Origin: Caloramator sp. E03 | Lineage (GTDB): Bacteria; Bacillota; Clostridia; Clostridiales; Caloramatoraceae | Direction of reading: 5' to 3' | Assembly: GCF_006016075.1 (NCBI RefSeq) | Contig: NZ_CP040093.1 | Span: 2,583,501 to 2,647,500, forward strand | Length of the DNA stretch: 64,000 bases | In this document: positions 8,094-15,780 of the stretch, piece by piece | Layout: every line of letters starts with the position of its first letter | How positions within the stretch are numbered: the stretch's first letter is position 1 | Program-made: the position numbers and the translations under genes | Notes under the pieces: model-generated | What the model was told of the DNA's origin: nothing | The model's database searches: none | The model's input: the letters and a program-made list of their open reading frames with translations, nothing else

Positions 8094-9401
8094 ATGTTTA
8101 AAAATAAAAAGTTTGCACGTTATTCAATTATATTTATGATTTTAGGTGTAATTTACATGTTTTTCTACTCAGGCTTGCAGAATGACCATATAAATATTTT
8201 GCAGCCATATTTAAAAAGTACTTATGGCTGGACAGATTTGCAAATTACAAACCCTGTAACTTATGGAAGCATTGTTGTTATAGTATTTTATTTACTTTGT
8301 GGAACTGCATTTGTTAAATTTGGAGTTAGGAAATTCATGGTTCCATGTATGATAGTTTTAGGTTTAGCATGTATTGGTTTAGCTTTGGCAGGAGATAACT
8401 ATATTGTTTATGCAATTAGTTTATTTGTAGTTCGTGTTTTAGTTGTTCCACTACAAATGGGTGGCTTTATGTTATGCGCTAACTGGTTTATAAAATATCG
8501 TGGTCGTGTTATGGGAGTAATTACAGCAGGAAGCCCACTATTTTCTGTTGTTGGTATTAATGTTTTAACAAGACTTGCAAACAGCGTTGGAATTAGATCT
8601 TCATATATTGTTATAGGTATAATTATTTGTTTAATAGCTGTTTTAACTGCAGTATTTATGAAGGATAAGCCAGAAGATGCCGGACTCTATCCAGATGGTT
8701 CAGACACTCCTCCAGTTTCTGAAGGAGCTGAAGAATCTGAAGATGTTACATTTAAAGAAATTATTACTGATAAACGTGCATGGCAGTTAATAATTTCTTA
8801 TGGAATATTGCAATTCGTAATTAATGCTATGATGGCTTATATGGCGGTACGTTATATTTCTCTAAGTACTGAAAATGATATTCCTAATCTTTTTGTATCA
8901 AAAGCAATTGTGTATTTATCAATAGGCGCTATTCTTGGTATACCAATGAGCTATGTTTTAGGGTGGATTGATGATAAGTTAGGTTCAATGAAAGCTTCTT
9001 TAATATTGAATATATTATTCCTTTTTGCAGTTGTTCCTTTGGCAATTATGCCAAAAGGAGGTAATACAGTATTAATGCTTATATGGGCCTTTGGAGTTGC
9101 TTGTATGACTGGTGGATTACCAACAATGCATCCTTGTGTTACATCTTATGTTTATGGCCGTAAGAAGTATCAAGCTGCTAACAGGTGGATTATGACAATT
9201 CAGGCAATACCATTTGCATTCTCTGTTGCTTACATGGCTGCAATGAACCAGATTGGAAAGCTTACAGAGGCATATTATGGATTATTAATACTACTTGCAA
9301 TATCCTTTATTACGATTTTAACTATGTTAAAGATTCCAGATGCTAATGAAGCAGACCGTGACTATATCAAGGAAAATAAGACTTCTTCTTATCAAGCTTA
9401 G
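8094..9401 (+). CDS. MFS transporter, probable importer of the island's substrate
   Basis: A 435-residue membrane protein with about 12 hydrophobic segments, a first cytoplasmic loop containing FVKFGVRKFM, and KYRGRVMGVITAGSPLF as the conserved segment before helix 5. The central loop is acidic (GAEESEDVTF). The pattern resembles the OFA/monocarboxylate branch of the major facilitator superfamily. Its position between degradation genes suggests uptake of an aromatic acid or polyphenol, or export of a product. GAGGGTG ribosome site before the ATG. Confidence 0.8.
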   Translation: MFKNKKFARYSIIFMILGVIYMFFYSGLQNDHINILQPYLKSTYGWTDLQITNPVTYGSIVVIVFYLLCGTAFVKFGVRKFMVPCMIVLGLACIGLALAGDNYIVYAISLFVVRVLVVPLQMGGFMLCANWFIKYRGRVMGVITAGSPLFSVVGINVLTRLANSVGIRSSYIVIGIIICLIAVLTAVFMKDKPEDAGLYPDGSDTPPVSEGAEESEDVTFKEIITDKRAWQLIISYGILQFVINAMMAYMAVRYISLSTENDIPNLFVSKAIVYLSIGAILGIPMSYVLGWIDDKLGSMKASLILNILFLFAVVPLAIMPKGGNTVLMLIWAFGVACMTGGLPTMHPCVTSYVYGRKKYQAANRWIMTIQAIPFAFSVAYMAAMNQIGKLTEAYYGLLILLAISFITILTMLKIPDANEADRDYIKENKTSSYQA

Positions 9402-9481
9402 TAGAAAAACTGACATAATAAGTTTTAAGGTTATTTAAACAAAGCAACTTAAAAGCCTCAAAATACCTTTTTATTTAAAAA

Positions 9482-9528
9482 AACGGTAGTTAATGGAGGT
9501 TAGTGATATATTCCAATTAACTGCCGTT
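9482..9528 (+). other. Long hairpin after the MFS gene
   Basis: AACGGTAGTTAAT pairs with ATTAACTGCCGTT as a 13-bp stem (one G-U pair) around a 21-base loop. No clear T-run follows, so it is a weak terminator or an mRNA-stabilising structure rather than a classical terminator. Confidence 0.5.
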
Positions 9529-9630
9529 GAATTATTGTATTTTAAGACAAAGAATAATTTATTATGTTAGTAAAATGCACATTGAAAATTAAAAATATAA
9601 ATTTTAAAATATTAAAAAAGATTGATACAA

Positions 9631-9674
9631 AATCGATTCTTGCTGATACAATATTGTATCAGCAAGAATCGATT
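9631..9674. promoter_or_regulatory. 44-bp perfect palindrome, candidate operator 1
   Basis: Positions 9631-9652 are the exact reverse complement of 9653-9674. The core is GCTGATAC-N6-GTATCAGC. It lies about 160 bp before the chalcone-isomerase-like gene in a gap with no convincing gene, and shares its core with the dyad at 9704-9727. Confidence 0.75.
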
Positions 9675-9703
9675 AAATTCAAATCTTTTTATAGGATCGA
9701 ATT

Positions 9704-9727
9704 AGCTGATACGATTTCGTATCAGCT
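9704..9727. promoter_or_regulatory. Second dyad with the same core, candidate operator 2
   Basis: AGCTGATACGA at 9704-9714 and TCGTATCAGCT at 9717-9727 form an 11-bp perfect inverted repeat with a 2-bp spacer. The core GCTGATAC-N6-GTATCAGC is identical to that of the first dyad; the dyad centres are 63 bp apart, six turns of B-DNA. Confidence 0.75.
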
Positions 9728-9836
9728 CAAGCTAATAAGCTATAGCTTAATAGTTATAATATCAGAAAATTCATCATTTACTTTTGGCATGTAAATTGCT
9801 TAATTTATAGGCATAAATGTAGAAGGAGGATTAATC

Positions 9837-10658
9837 ATGCAAGTTAATCTGATGAGAAGTATCATACTCAATTGTGTGAGGGAAGAGAATGATTTACCAG
9901 CTGCATACCGTTGGCTTTATAAGTATCATGTTGCAGACAGCATATCACAATTTGCACCCTATGTATCTAAATATGCAACTTATAGAGCTTTACCTGTTCC
10001 ACCAGATGGAGAAGATTTTGGCACATACAATTGGATTATGACAGAACATTATTGGCTTATTAATCCTTTTGAGAATATAGCATCAAACATGCCAAGAGGA
10101 CTTGCTTTTTCAGAATATTATACTCCAGAATTCTTAGAAATAACAAATCAGCCACCACAAGCTGAATTAAGATCAAGGGAATGGGTTGGAAGCAGAAATG
10201 GATATCATCCTATAGTATTTAGTTTTATACCTTTGTTTTGGGAAAATGATTTTAAAGGAAGTCAAAGAACAATAGAGGATGGTCCAAACTATAGATGGCT
10301 TATCGTATTTAAGTATCCAGAATGCATTACAAGAGAAGAAGGAGATGACTGGTTCATAAATGTACTTGCTCCACAAATTGCAGAGCTTAAAGAGGTAAAC
10401 AGGTTTGTTAGCAGTGCAGTTTTAAAAGAACCTCAAACCTCACCATTCCATAGAGTTGCTGAGATATGGTTTGATGATAGTAAAGCATGGCATAGGGCTA
10501 TTGTGGAAAATAAACATAAGTTTACAAAACCAGGCTGGGCACAATATGGACAGTTCCCATTCATGGAGCCCTATAAAGATTTTGTAGGGATTTTCTTGCT
10601 TGATAGACCTGAATCTGATCACCTACAACAATTTAGAGGCTACATAACAACAAGATAA
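9837..10658 (+). CDS. Bacterial chalcone isomerase homologue (Eubacterium ramulus CHI type)
   Basis: A 273-residue protein resembling the chalcone isomerase of Eubacterium ramulus, an enzyme of two ferredoxin-like (dimeric alpha/beta barrel) domains unrelated to the plant fold. Shared landmarks I recall are the N-terminal MRS block, KYHVADSISQFAPYVSKY (catalytic-region His at residue 31), MTEHYWL (His71), GSQRTIEDGPNYR, AEIWFDD and the C-terminal RGYIT-R. In the known enzyme the reaction interconverts flavanone and chalcone, the entry to dihydrochalcone and phloretin-type cleavage. The segment between the domains looks shorter than the lid loop of the E. ramulus enzyme. AGGAGG lies seven bases before the ATG. 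Homology confident; substrate unproven. Confidence 0.8.
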   Translation: MQVNLMRSIILNCVREENDLPAAYRWLYKYHVADSISQFAPYVSKYATYRALPVPPDGEDFGTYNWIMTEHYWLINPFENIASNMPRGLAFSEYYTPEFLEITNQPPQAELRSREWVGSRNGYHPIVFSFIPLFWENDFKGSQRTIEDGPNYRWLIVFKYPECITREEGDDWFINVLAPQIAELKEVNRFVSSAVLKEPQTSPFHRVAEIWFDDSKAWHRAIVENKHKFTKPGWAQYGQFPFMEPYKDFVGIFLLDRPESDHLQQFRGYITTR

Positions 10659-10704
10659 AAATTATATTAAAATAAATAAAATTTAAAGATTGGGGGATTT
10701 TTTT

Positions 10705-11667
10705 ATGAAAATTTTAGGAATATCATGTGGAAGAAGAATGGGCAACACAGAAATACTTGTAAAAGAGGCATTAATGGGTGCCCAGGAACTTGGTGCAGAG
10801 GTTGAATTTATACGCCTTGGAGACTTAAATCTTAAGCCTTGTACAGGATGTAATGCTTGTGTTGTAAACCTCTTTGAAAAGGCTGGAACTGGAGAATGCG
10901 TAATAAAAGATGACGATTTTGCATTTATTGACGAAAAAATATTAGAATGTGATGGATTAATACTTGGTTCACCAATTTATGAAAAAAGCCCAAGTGGTCA
11001 GTTAAAGATATTAAATGACAGAATGGGGCCATCACATGATTATGCATTTAGATTGATTGCTAAAAAAATTCGTGAAGAGAAAAATATAACTACTGGTAAA
11101 GGTCCAGATGAAAGATCATTTAAGATAAGAGCAGCTTCTTTAATAGCAGTTGGAGGAAGTGAATGGGATAACTTTGCACTTCCAATGCTTCATTTGTTTA
11201 CACTCTCATGGCAGATGGAAGTTGTTGATAAATTTCTTGTTAATTGGGTAGCACTTCCTGGAATGGTTGCATTAAAGGAAGATATATTAAAAAGAGCAAG
11301 GATGTCTGGAAGACATGTAGCTGAAACATTAATGAAACCAATAACTGAAGCAAAATATATTGGTGAAGAAGGCGTATGCCCAATATGCCATTCTAAGCTA
11401 TTTGAAATAAGAAATTCTAAAGATAATTATCCTGTTGTTTGTGGAATTTGTGGAGTAAAAGGAACACTTAACGTTATAGATGGTAAGGTTAAATTTGAAA
11501 TAAGTGAAGAAGAAAAATCTAATTCTCATGTTACTTTATCAGGAAAGTTCAAACATGCTGATGAGCTTAACAATATATCATTAAAGCCAGCTCCAAATGC
11601 TCATGAATTGCCACAAAGATTAGAAAAATATAGAACATATTTAACTTACTCAAAACCTCAGCGTTAG
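10705..11667 (+). CDS. Flavodoxin-fold NAD(P)H:FMN oxidoreductase with C-terminal zinc ribbon
   Basis: About 320 residues. The N-terminal half is a flavodoxin-like fold of the NADPH-dependent FMN reductase/iron-sulfur flavoprotein type: MKILGISCGRRMGNTE (phosphate loop), CTGCNAC and LGSPIYEKSPSGQLK. The last third carries CPICH and CGICG (about residues 225-249), a rubredoxin-like zinc or iron site. It may pass electrons to, or directly reduce, an unsaturated aromatic intermediate. It follows the chalcone-isomerase gene by 46 bp, so the two are likely co-transcribed. ATG at 10705 follows GGGGGA; an upstream TTG overlaps that site. Confidence 0.75.
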   Translation: MKILGISCGRRMGNTEILVKEALMGAQELGAEVEFIRLGDLNLKPCTGCNACVVNLFEKAGTGECVIKDDDFAFIDEKILECDGLILGSPIYEKSPSGQLKILNDRMGPSHDYAFRLIAKKIREEKNITTGKGPDERSFKIRAASLIAVGGSEWDNFALPMLHLFTLSWQMEVVDKFLVNWVALPGMVALKEDILKRARMSGRHVAETLMKPITEAKYIGEEGVCPICHSKLFEIRNSKDNYPVVCGICGVKGTLNVIDGKVKFEISEEEKSNSHVTLSGKFKHADELNNISLKPAPNAHELPQRLEKYRTYLTYSKPQR

Positions 11668-11771
11668 TTAGAGGAGTAAAAGAGGGAATATAAACTTTGA
11701 AAATAAATTAATATACGAAAACTATAAAAGCAACAAATTCAGATTTAATTATAGTTGAGAAGGGATGAACA

Positions 11772-12677
11772 ATGGAGTTTAGAAATTTTAATGAATTGAT
11801 AAATAAAGTTCAAAATTCAAACAAAAAAAAGAAAGTAGCTGTAGTTGCTGCCCATGATGAACATACTTTAGAGGCTGTAATTAAGGCAATGAATGATAAC
11901 ATTGTTGAATCTGTTCTAATTGGGGACAAGCATAGAATAGAAGAAATATTAACTAAACTAAATTTTAATATTAATGATAGTAATATTATTGATATACATG
12001 ATGACAAAGAGGCAGCAATGAAAGCTGTAGAGCTGATAAGGGAAAATAAGGTCGATTTTATAATGAAAGGAAAAATTCAAACTGCAGACCTGTTGAAGGC
12101 TGTAGTTAATAAAGAAAAAGGGTTAAGAACAGGAAATATAATGTCCCATATTGCAATACATGAGATTCCTAACTATCACAAGCTTCTTGCTGTTACAGAT
12201 GGTGGAATGATGATGTATCCAAATTTAGATGAAAAGAAACAAATAATTGAGAATGCTGTTAATACATTTTTAGCAATGGGATATGAGAAACCAAAGGTTG
12301 CAGTTTTGGCAGCAGTTGAGAATGTAAATCCAAAGATGCCAGAAACATTAGATGCTCAAAATTTAAAGCTTATGAATCTAAATGGAGAAATTAATAATTG
12401 TATTGTAGAGGGACCAATTTCTTATGATATAGTTATGAGTAAAGAATCTGCAAAAATTAAGGGATTTGAAAGCCCTGTTGTTGGGGATGCAGATATATTA
12501 GTGGTTCCTAATATTACAGCAGGTAATATTTTAGGGAAGTCCCTGGTTTATTCTGGAGGAGCTAAGATGGCAGGGTTTATTGTAGGTGCTAGTGTACCTA
12601 TCGTATTAACTTCAAGAGGTTCATCTTCTGAAGAAAAATATCTTTCTTTAGTGTTATCTGCATCGCTGAATCAATAA
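11772..12677 (+). CDS. ptb: Phosphate butyryltransferase-like acyltransferase
   Basis: A 301-residue enzyme of the phosphate acetyl/butyryltransferase family, converting an acyl-CoA and phosphate into an acyl phosphate. Landmarks are VAVVAAHDEHTLEAV, VDFIMKGKIQTADLLKAV, GNIMSHIAIHEI and the C-terminal KMAGFIVGASVPIVLTSRGSS. It precedes iorA by 26 bp and works with the butyrate-kinase-like enzyme at 15770. The acyl group may be butyryl, branched-chain or arylacetyl; the iorAB neighbours favour the last, by inference. Confidence 0.9.
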   Translation: MEFRNFNELINKVQNSNKKKKVAVVAAHDEHTLEAVIKAMNDNIVESVLIGDKHRIEEILTKLNFNINDSNIIDIHDDKEAAMKAVELIRENKVDFIMKGKIQTADLLKAVVNKEKGLRTGNIMSHIAIHEIPNYHKLLAVTDGGMMMYPNLDEKKQIIENAVNTFLAMGYEKPKVAVLAAVENVNPKMPETLDAQNLKLMNLNGEINNCIVEGPISYDIVMSKESAKIKGFESPVVGDADILVVPNITAGNILGKSLVYSGGAKMAGFIVGASVPIVLTSRGSSSEEKYLSLVLSASLNQ

Positions 12678-12703
12678 ACTTAAAATTGATTGGAGGAATA
12701 GTT

Positions 12704-14482
12704 ATGAAGGAATTGCTAACAGGAAATGAAGCAGTTGCACGTGGTGCCTATGAGGCTGGAGTTGTTTATGCCTCTGCCTATCCAGGAACTCCAAGCACTG
12801 AGATAATGGAGACTATTGCAACATATAAAGGAGATATTATTGCAGAATGGGCTCCTAATGAAAAAGTTGCCCTTGAGTCTGCAATAGGAGCATCTATAGC
12901 AGGTGCAAGAACTCTTGCTTCAATGAAGCATGTTGGTTTAAATGTAGCTGCAGATCCTCTATTTACATTTGCATATACAGGAGTAAATGGAGGAATGGTA
13001 ATAATTAGTGCAGATGATCCAGGTGTTCATTCATCTCAGAATGAGCAGGATAATAGAAATTATGCAAAGTTTGCAAAGATACCAATGCTTGAACCAAGTG
13101 ACAGCCAAGAGGCAAAGGATATGGTAAGATATGCTTTGGAAATCAGCGAAAAATATGATACACCAGTTTTAATGAGGATGACTACGAGAGTATGTCATAG
13201 CAAATCATTGGTTGAACTTGCTGAAAGAAATAATGTACCTAAAAAACCTTATGTAAAAAATCTTCAAAAATATGATGCGGTACCTGCAGTTGCCAAGATA
13301 CTTCGCGAGAAGATAGAAGAGAGATTAAAAAAGCTTGAGGATTTTTCAAATGAAACTGAGCTTAATTTTATAGAGATGAATGATAGTAAAATAGGCGTTA
13401 TAGCTTCAGGGGTAGCTTATCAGTATGCTAAGGAAGTTTTTAAAGATGGTGCTTCATATTTAAAAATAGGCTTTAGTTATCCACTGCCTATGAAAAAAAT
13501 AAAAGAATTTGCAAGTAAGGTTGAAACGCTATATGTAATAGAAGAACTTGATCCTTTTATGGAAGAACAGATTAAGGCGGCAGGTATAAAATGTATAGGT
13601 AAGGAAAAAATTCCTGCTATGGGGGAATTAAATCCTGATATAATAGCAAAAAATTTACTTGGAAAAGAGAATAGAGTAATTGAGTATGACCGCTCAATTG
13701 TTGCTAAAAGGCCTCCTGTGCTTTGTGCAGGGTGTCCACATAGAGGTTTCTTTTATGATCTTACAAAGAGAAAGGATATAGTTATTACAAGTGATATAGG
13801 ATGCTATGGTTTAAGCAGCCAGCCTCCACTTAATGCAAAAGATACAAGTATATGTATGGGGGCAGGTTTTAGTATGGCCCATGGTGCACAAAAGGTATTC
13901 AATAAGTTCAATGAAAAAATGAAAACTGTTGCAGTACTTGGGGATTCAACATTTTTTCATTCAGGAATAACAAGCCTTCTTAATGCTGTATATAATAAAA
14001 GCAATGCTGTATTTTGTATCTTAGATAATAGAATAACAGGAATGACAGGACATCAGGAGAATCCTGGAACAGGATTTACTCTTCAAGGGGATCCAACAGT
14101 AATAACTGATATTGAAAAAGTTGTAAGGGCATTAGGGGTTGAAAATGTTAGAACTGTAAATCCTTTAGAAATCTCAGAGATGAAGGATGCAATGGATTGG
14201 GCATTATCTAATGAAGAGTTAACTGTTATAATAACTAAATGGCCTTGTGTACTTAAAAAACTTTCCCAAAAGGACAAAGATGATTTTGGTGATTATAAAG
14301 GTTTATGTTATGTTGATGATAACAAGTGTATTGGCTGTAAGATATGCATAAAGACAGGATGTCCAGCCCTTAAATATGATAAGAAGTTGAATAAGGTTTC
14401 AATTGATAAAACTCAGTGCGTAGGTTGTAAACTTTGTGTACAAGTATGTCCCAAAAAGGCTATTAGTAAGGTAGGTGAATAA
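12704..14482 (+). CDS. iorA: Indolepyruvate:ferredoxin oxidoreductase, alpha subunit
   Basis: A 592-residue thiamine-diphosphate enzyme that oxidatively decarboxylates arylpyruvates to aryl-acetyl-CoA and reduces ferredoxin. N-terminal pyrimidine-binding region GNEAVARGAYEAGVVYASAYPGTPSTE; VLGDSTFFHSGI and NRITGMTGHQ form the ThDP/Mg segment; the tail holds two 4Fe-4S motifs, CIGCKICIKTGCP and CVGCKLCVQVCP. ATG at 12704 lies after GGAGG; an in-frame TTG at 12686 overlaps that site. iorB follows immediately. Its presence between ptb and buk suggests substrate-level ATP formation from 2-oxo acids. Confidence 0.93.
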   Translation: MKELLTGNEAVARGAYEAGVVYASAYPGTPSTEIMETIATYKGDIIAEWAPNEKVALESAIGASIAGARTLASMKHVGLNVAADPLFTFAYTGVNGGMVIISADDPGVHSSQNEQDNRNYAKFAKIPMLEPSDSQEAKDMVRYALEISEKYDTPVLMRMTTRVCHSKSLVELAERNNVPKKPYVKNLQKYDAVPAVAKILREKIEERLKKLEDFSNETELNFIEMNDSKIGVIASGVAYQYAKEVFKDGASYLKIGFSYPLPMKKIKEFASKVETLYVIEELDPFMEEQIKAAGIKCIGKEKIPAMGELNPDIIAKNLLGKENRVIEYDRSIVAKRPPVLCAGCPHRGFFYDLTKRKDIVITSDIGCYGLSSQPPLNAKDTSICMGAGFSMAHGAQKVFNKFNEKMKTVAVLGDSTFFHSGITSLLNAVYNKSNAVFCILDNRITGMTGHQENPGTGFTLQGDPTVITDIEKVVRALGVENVRTVNPLEISEMKDAMDWALSNEELTVIITKWPCVLKKLSQKDKDDFGDYKGLCYVDDNKCIGCKICIKTGCPALKYDKKLNKVSIDKTQCVGCKLCVQVCPKKAISKVGE

Positions 14483-14483
14483 T

Positions 14484-15059
14484 ATGTGTGATGTAAAAAA
14501 CATACTATTATGTGGAGTTGGTGGACAGGGTACTATTCTTGCAAGTAAGATATTATCAACTTGCCTTGTTGATGCAGGATATGATGTAAAGATGTCCGAA
14601 ATACACGGAATGGCTCAAAGGGGTGGAAGTGTTACAACTCAGGTGCGTTACGGGAAAAAGGTATATTCACCAATTATAGGACGTGGTTCAGCAGATATAC
14701 TTGTTTCCTTTGAAGCAATGGAAGGCTTAAGATACCTTGACCAATTAAAACCAGAAGGTGTTGTTGTAGTAAATGACTATAAAATACCTTCATCAACAAT
14801 ACTTGCAGGATTAGAAGAATATCCTGAAGATGCTATAGAAATTTTAAAGGCAAAGGCAAAAACAAAAGTAATAGACGCAGGTGAAATTGCAAGCAGTTTA
14901 GGAAATCCAAAGGCAATGAATATTGTATTGCTTGGATCACTTGTAAAGCTTATGGGACTTGAAAGTTTAAATTGGAAGTCAGCAATAGAAAAATGTGTAA
15001 AGCCAGCCTTTGTTGAATTAAATATTAAAGCATTAGAAGAAGGAATGAATGCAGTATAA
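14484..15059 (+). CDS. iorB: Indolepyruvate:ferredoxin oxidoreductase, beta subunit
   Basis: A 191-residue gamma/beta-type subunit of the 2-oxoacid:ferredoxin oxidoreductase family, with NILLCGVGGQGTILASKIL at the N terminus and MSEIHGMAQRGGSVTTQVRYG, the signature of IorB. It forms the working enzyme with IorA. The start chosen is the ATG two bases after the iorA stop; an in-frame GTG nine bases earlier overlaps iorA. Confidence 0.92.
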   Translation: MCDVKNILLCGVGGQGTILASKILSTCLVDAGYDVKMSEIHGMAQRGGSVTTQVRYGKKVYSPIIGRGSADILVSFEAMEGLRYLDQLKPEGVVVVNDYKIPSSTILAGLEEYPEDAIEILKAKAKTKVIDAGEIASSLGNPKAMNIVLLGSLVKLMGLESLNWKSAIEKCVKPAFVELNIKALEEGMNAV

Positions 15060-15064
15060 TTTTT

Positions 15065-15099
15065 AAATTTGACACCACTTTTTAGTGGTGTCAAAATTT
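15065..15099 (+). other. Intercistronic hairpin between iorB and the membrane-protein gene
   Basis: GACACCACT / AGTGGTGTC with a four-base loop, extended by AT-rich arms, sits in a 61-bp gap inside the ptb-iorAB-buk cluster. There is no terminal T-run, so partial attenuation or mRNA processing is more likely than full termination. Confidence 0.55.
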
Positions 15100-15120
15100 A
15101 AATTTAAGGAGAGATAACGT

Positions 15121-15780
15121 ATGAAAAAAGGAGATTTTTTGTGGATATTTTTATTGTTAATTTGGGTAGCGATTTTAGTTATTCCATCATCAAGAGAAGT
15201 ATTTATTTTATCTACTAATGCCCACCCTTATATAGGTGGATTTATTAAATTTGCAATATTAGCTTCAATGGGAGATTTACTTGGTTTAAGGATTAAAAAG
15301 GGAGAATGGATTATTCCAAAAGGTTTTATTTTTAGAGCCATAATATGGGGTATTATAGGTATGATGGTTACACTTGTATTTACGGTGTTTATGGGCGGAG
15401 CAGCTGCAGCACAAGCTTCAAATAAACTTCCATTTAAAGGTTCACAGCTGGCACAGGCCTTTTTTGGAAGTGCAATTATGAATTTAACCTTTGGACCAAT
15501 GATGATGGCATTTCATAGATTTACTGATTTGTATATTGATGTTAAATACGAGAAAAAAGGAGAAAAGGTAACAATACATGAGCTGGTAGATAAAAATGAT
15601 TGGCACACTTTAGTGGAATTCAGCTGGCTTAAAACATGTCCTTTTTTTTGGATACCTGCACATACTATAGTGTTCTTGTTGCCTTCTGAATATAGAGTAT
15701 TAGTTTCTGCATTTTTATCAATAGCATTAGGACTTTTATTAGCAATAGCAAAAAAAGGAGGAGTAAAAAATGAAGTATAA
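15121..15780 (+). CDS. Mpv17/PMP22-like membrane protein
   Basis: A 219-residue protein with about five hydrophobic segments and a C-terminal pattern WLKTCPFFWIPAHTIVFLLP followed by YRVLVSAFLSIALG. This recalls the Mpv17/PMP22 signature (WPxxxxxNFxxxPxxxRV...W). Its function is unknown; possible roles are export of the acid product or a membrane-stress role. AAGGAGAG precedes the ATG, and its end overlaps the start of buk by 11 bp, so translation is probably coupled. Confidence 0.55.
   Translation: MKKGDFLWIFLLLIWVAILVIPSSREVFILSTNAHPYIGGFIKFAILASMGDLLGLRIKKGEWIIPKGFIFRAIIWGIIGMMVTLVFTVFMGGAAAAQASNKLPFKGSQLAQAFFGSAIMNLTFGPMMMAFHRFTDLYIDVKYEKKGEKVTIHELVDKNDWHTLVEFSWLKTCPFFWIPAHTIVFLLPSEYRVLVSAFLSIALGLLLAIAKKGGVKNEV

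Noticed and set aside
9564-9794. A 76-codon open frame before the chalcone-isomerase gene
   Set aside because: It runs through the two palindromes, its product is low-complexity (Ile, Lys, Ser), and no good ribosome site precedes it. The gap is better explained as regulatory.
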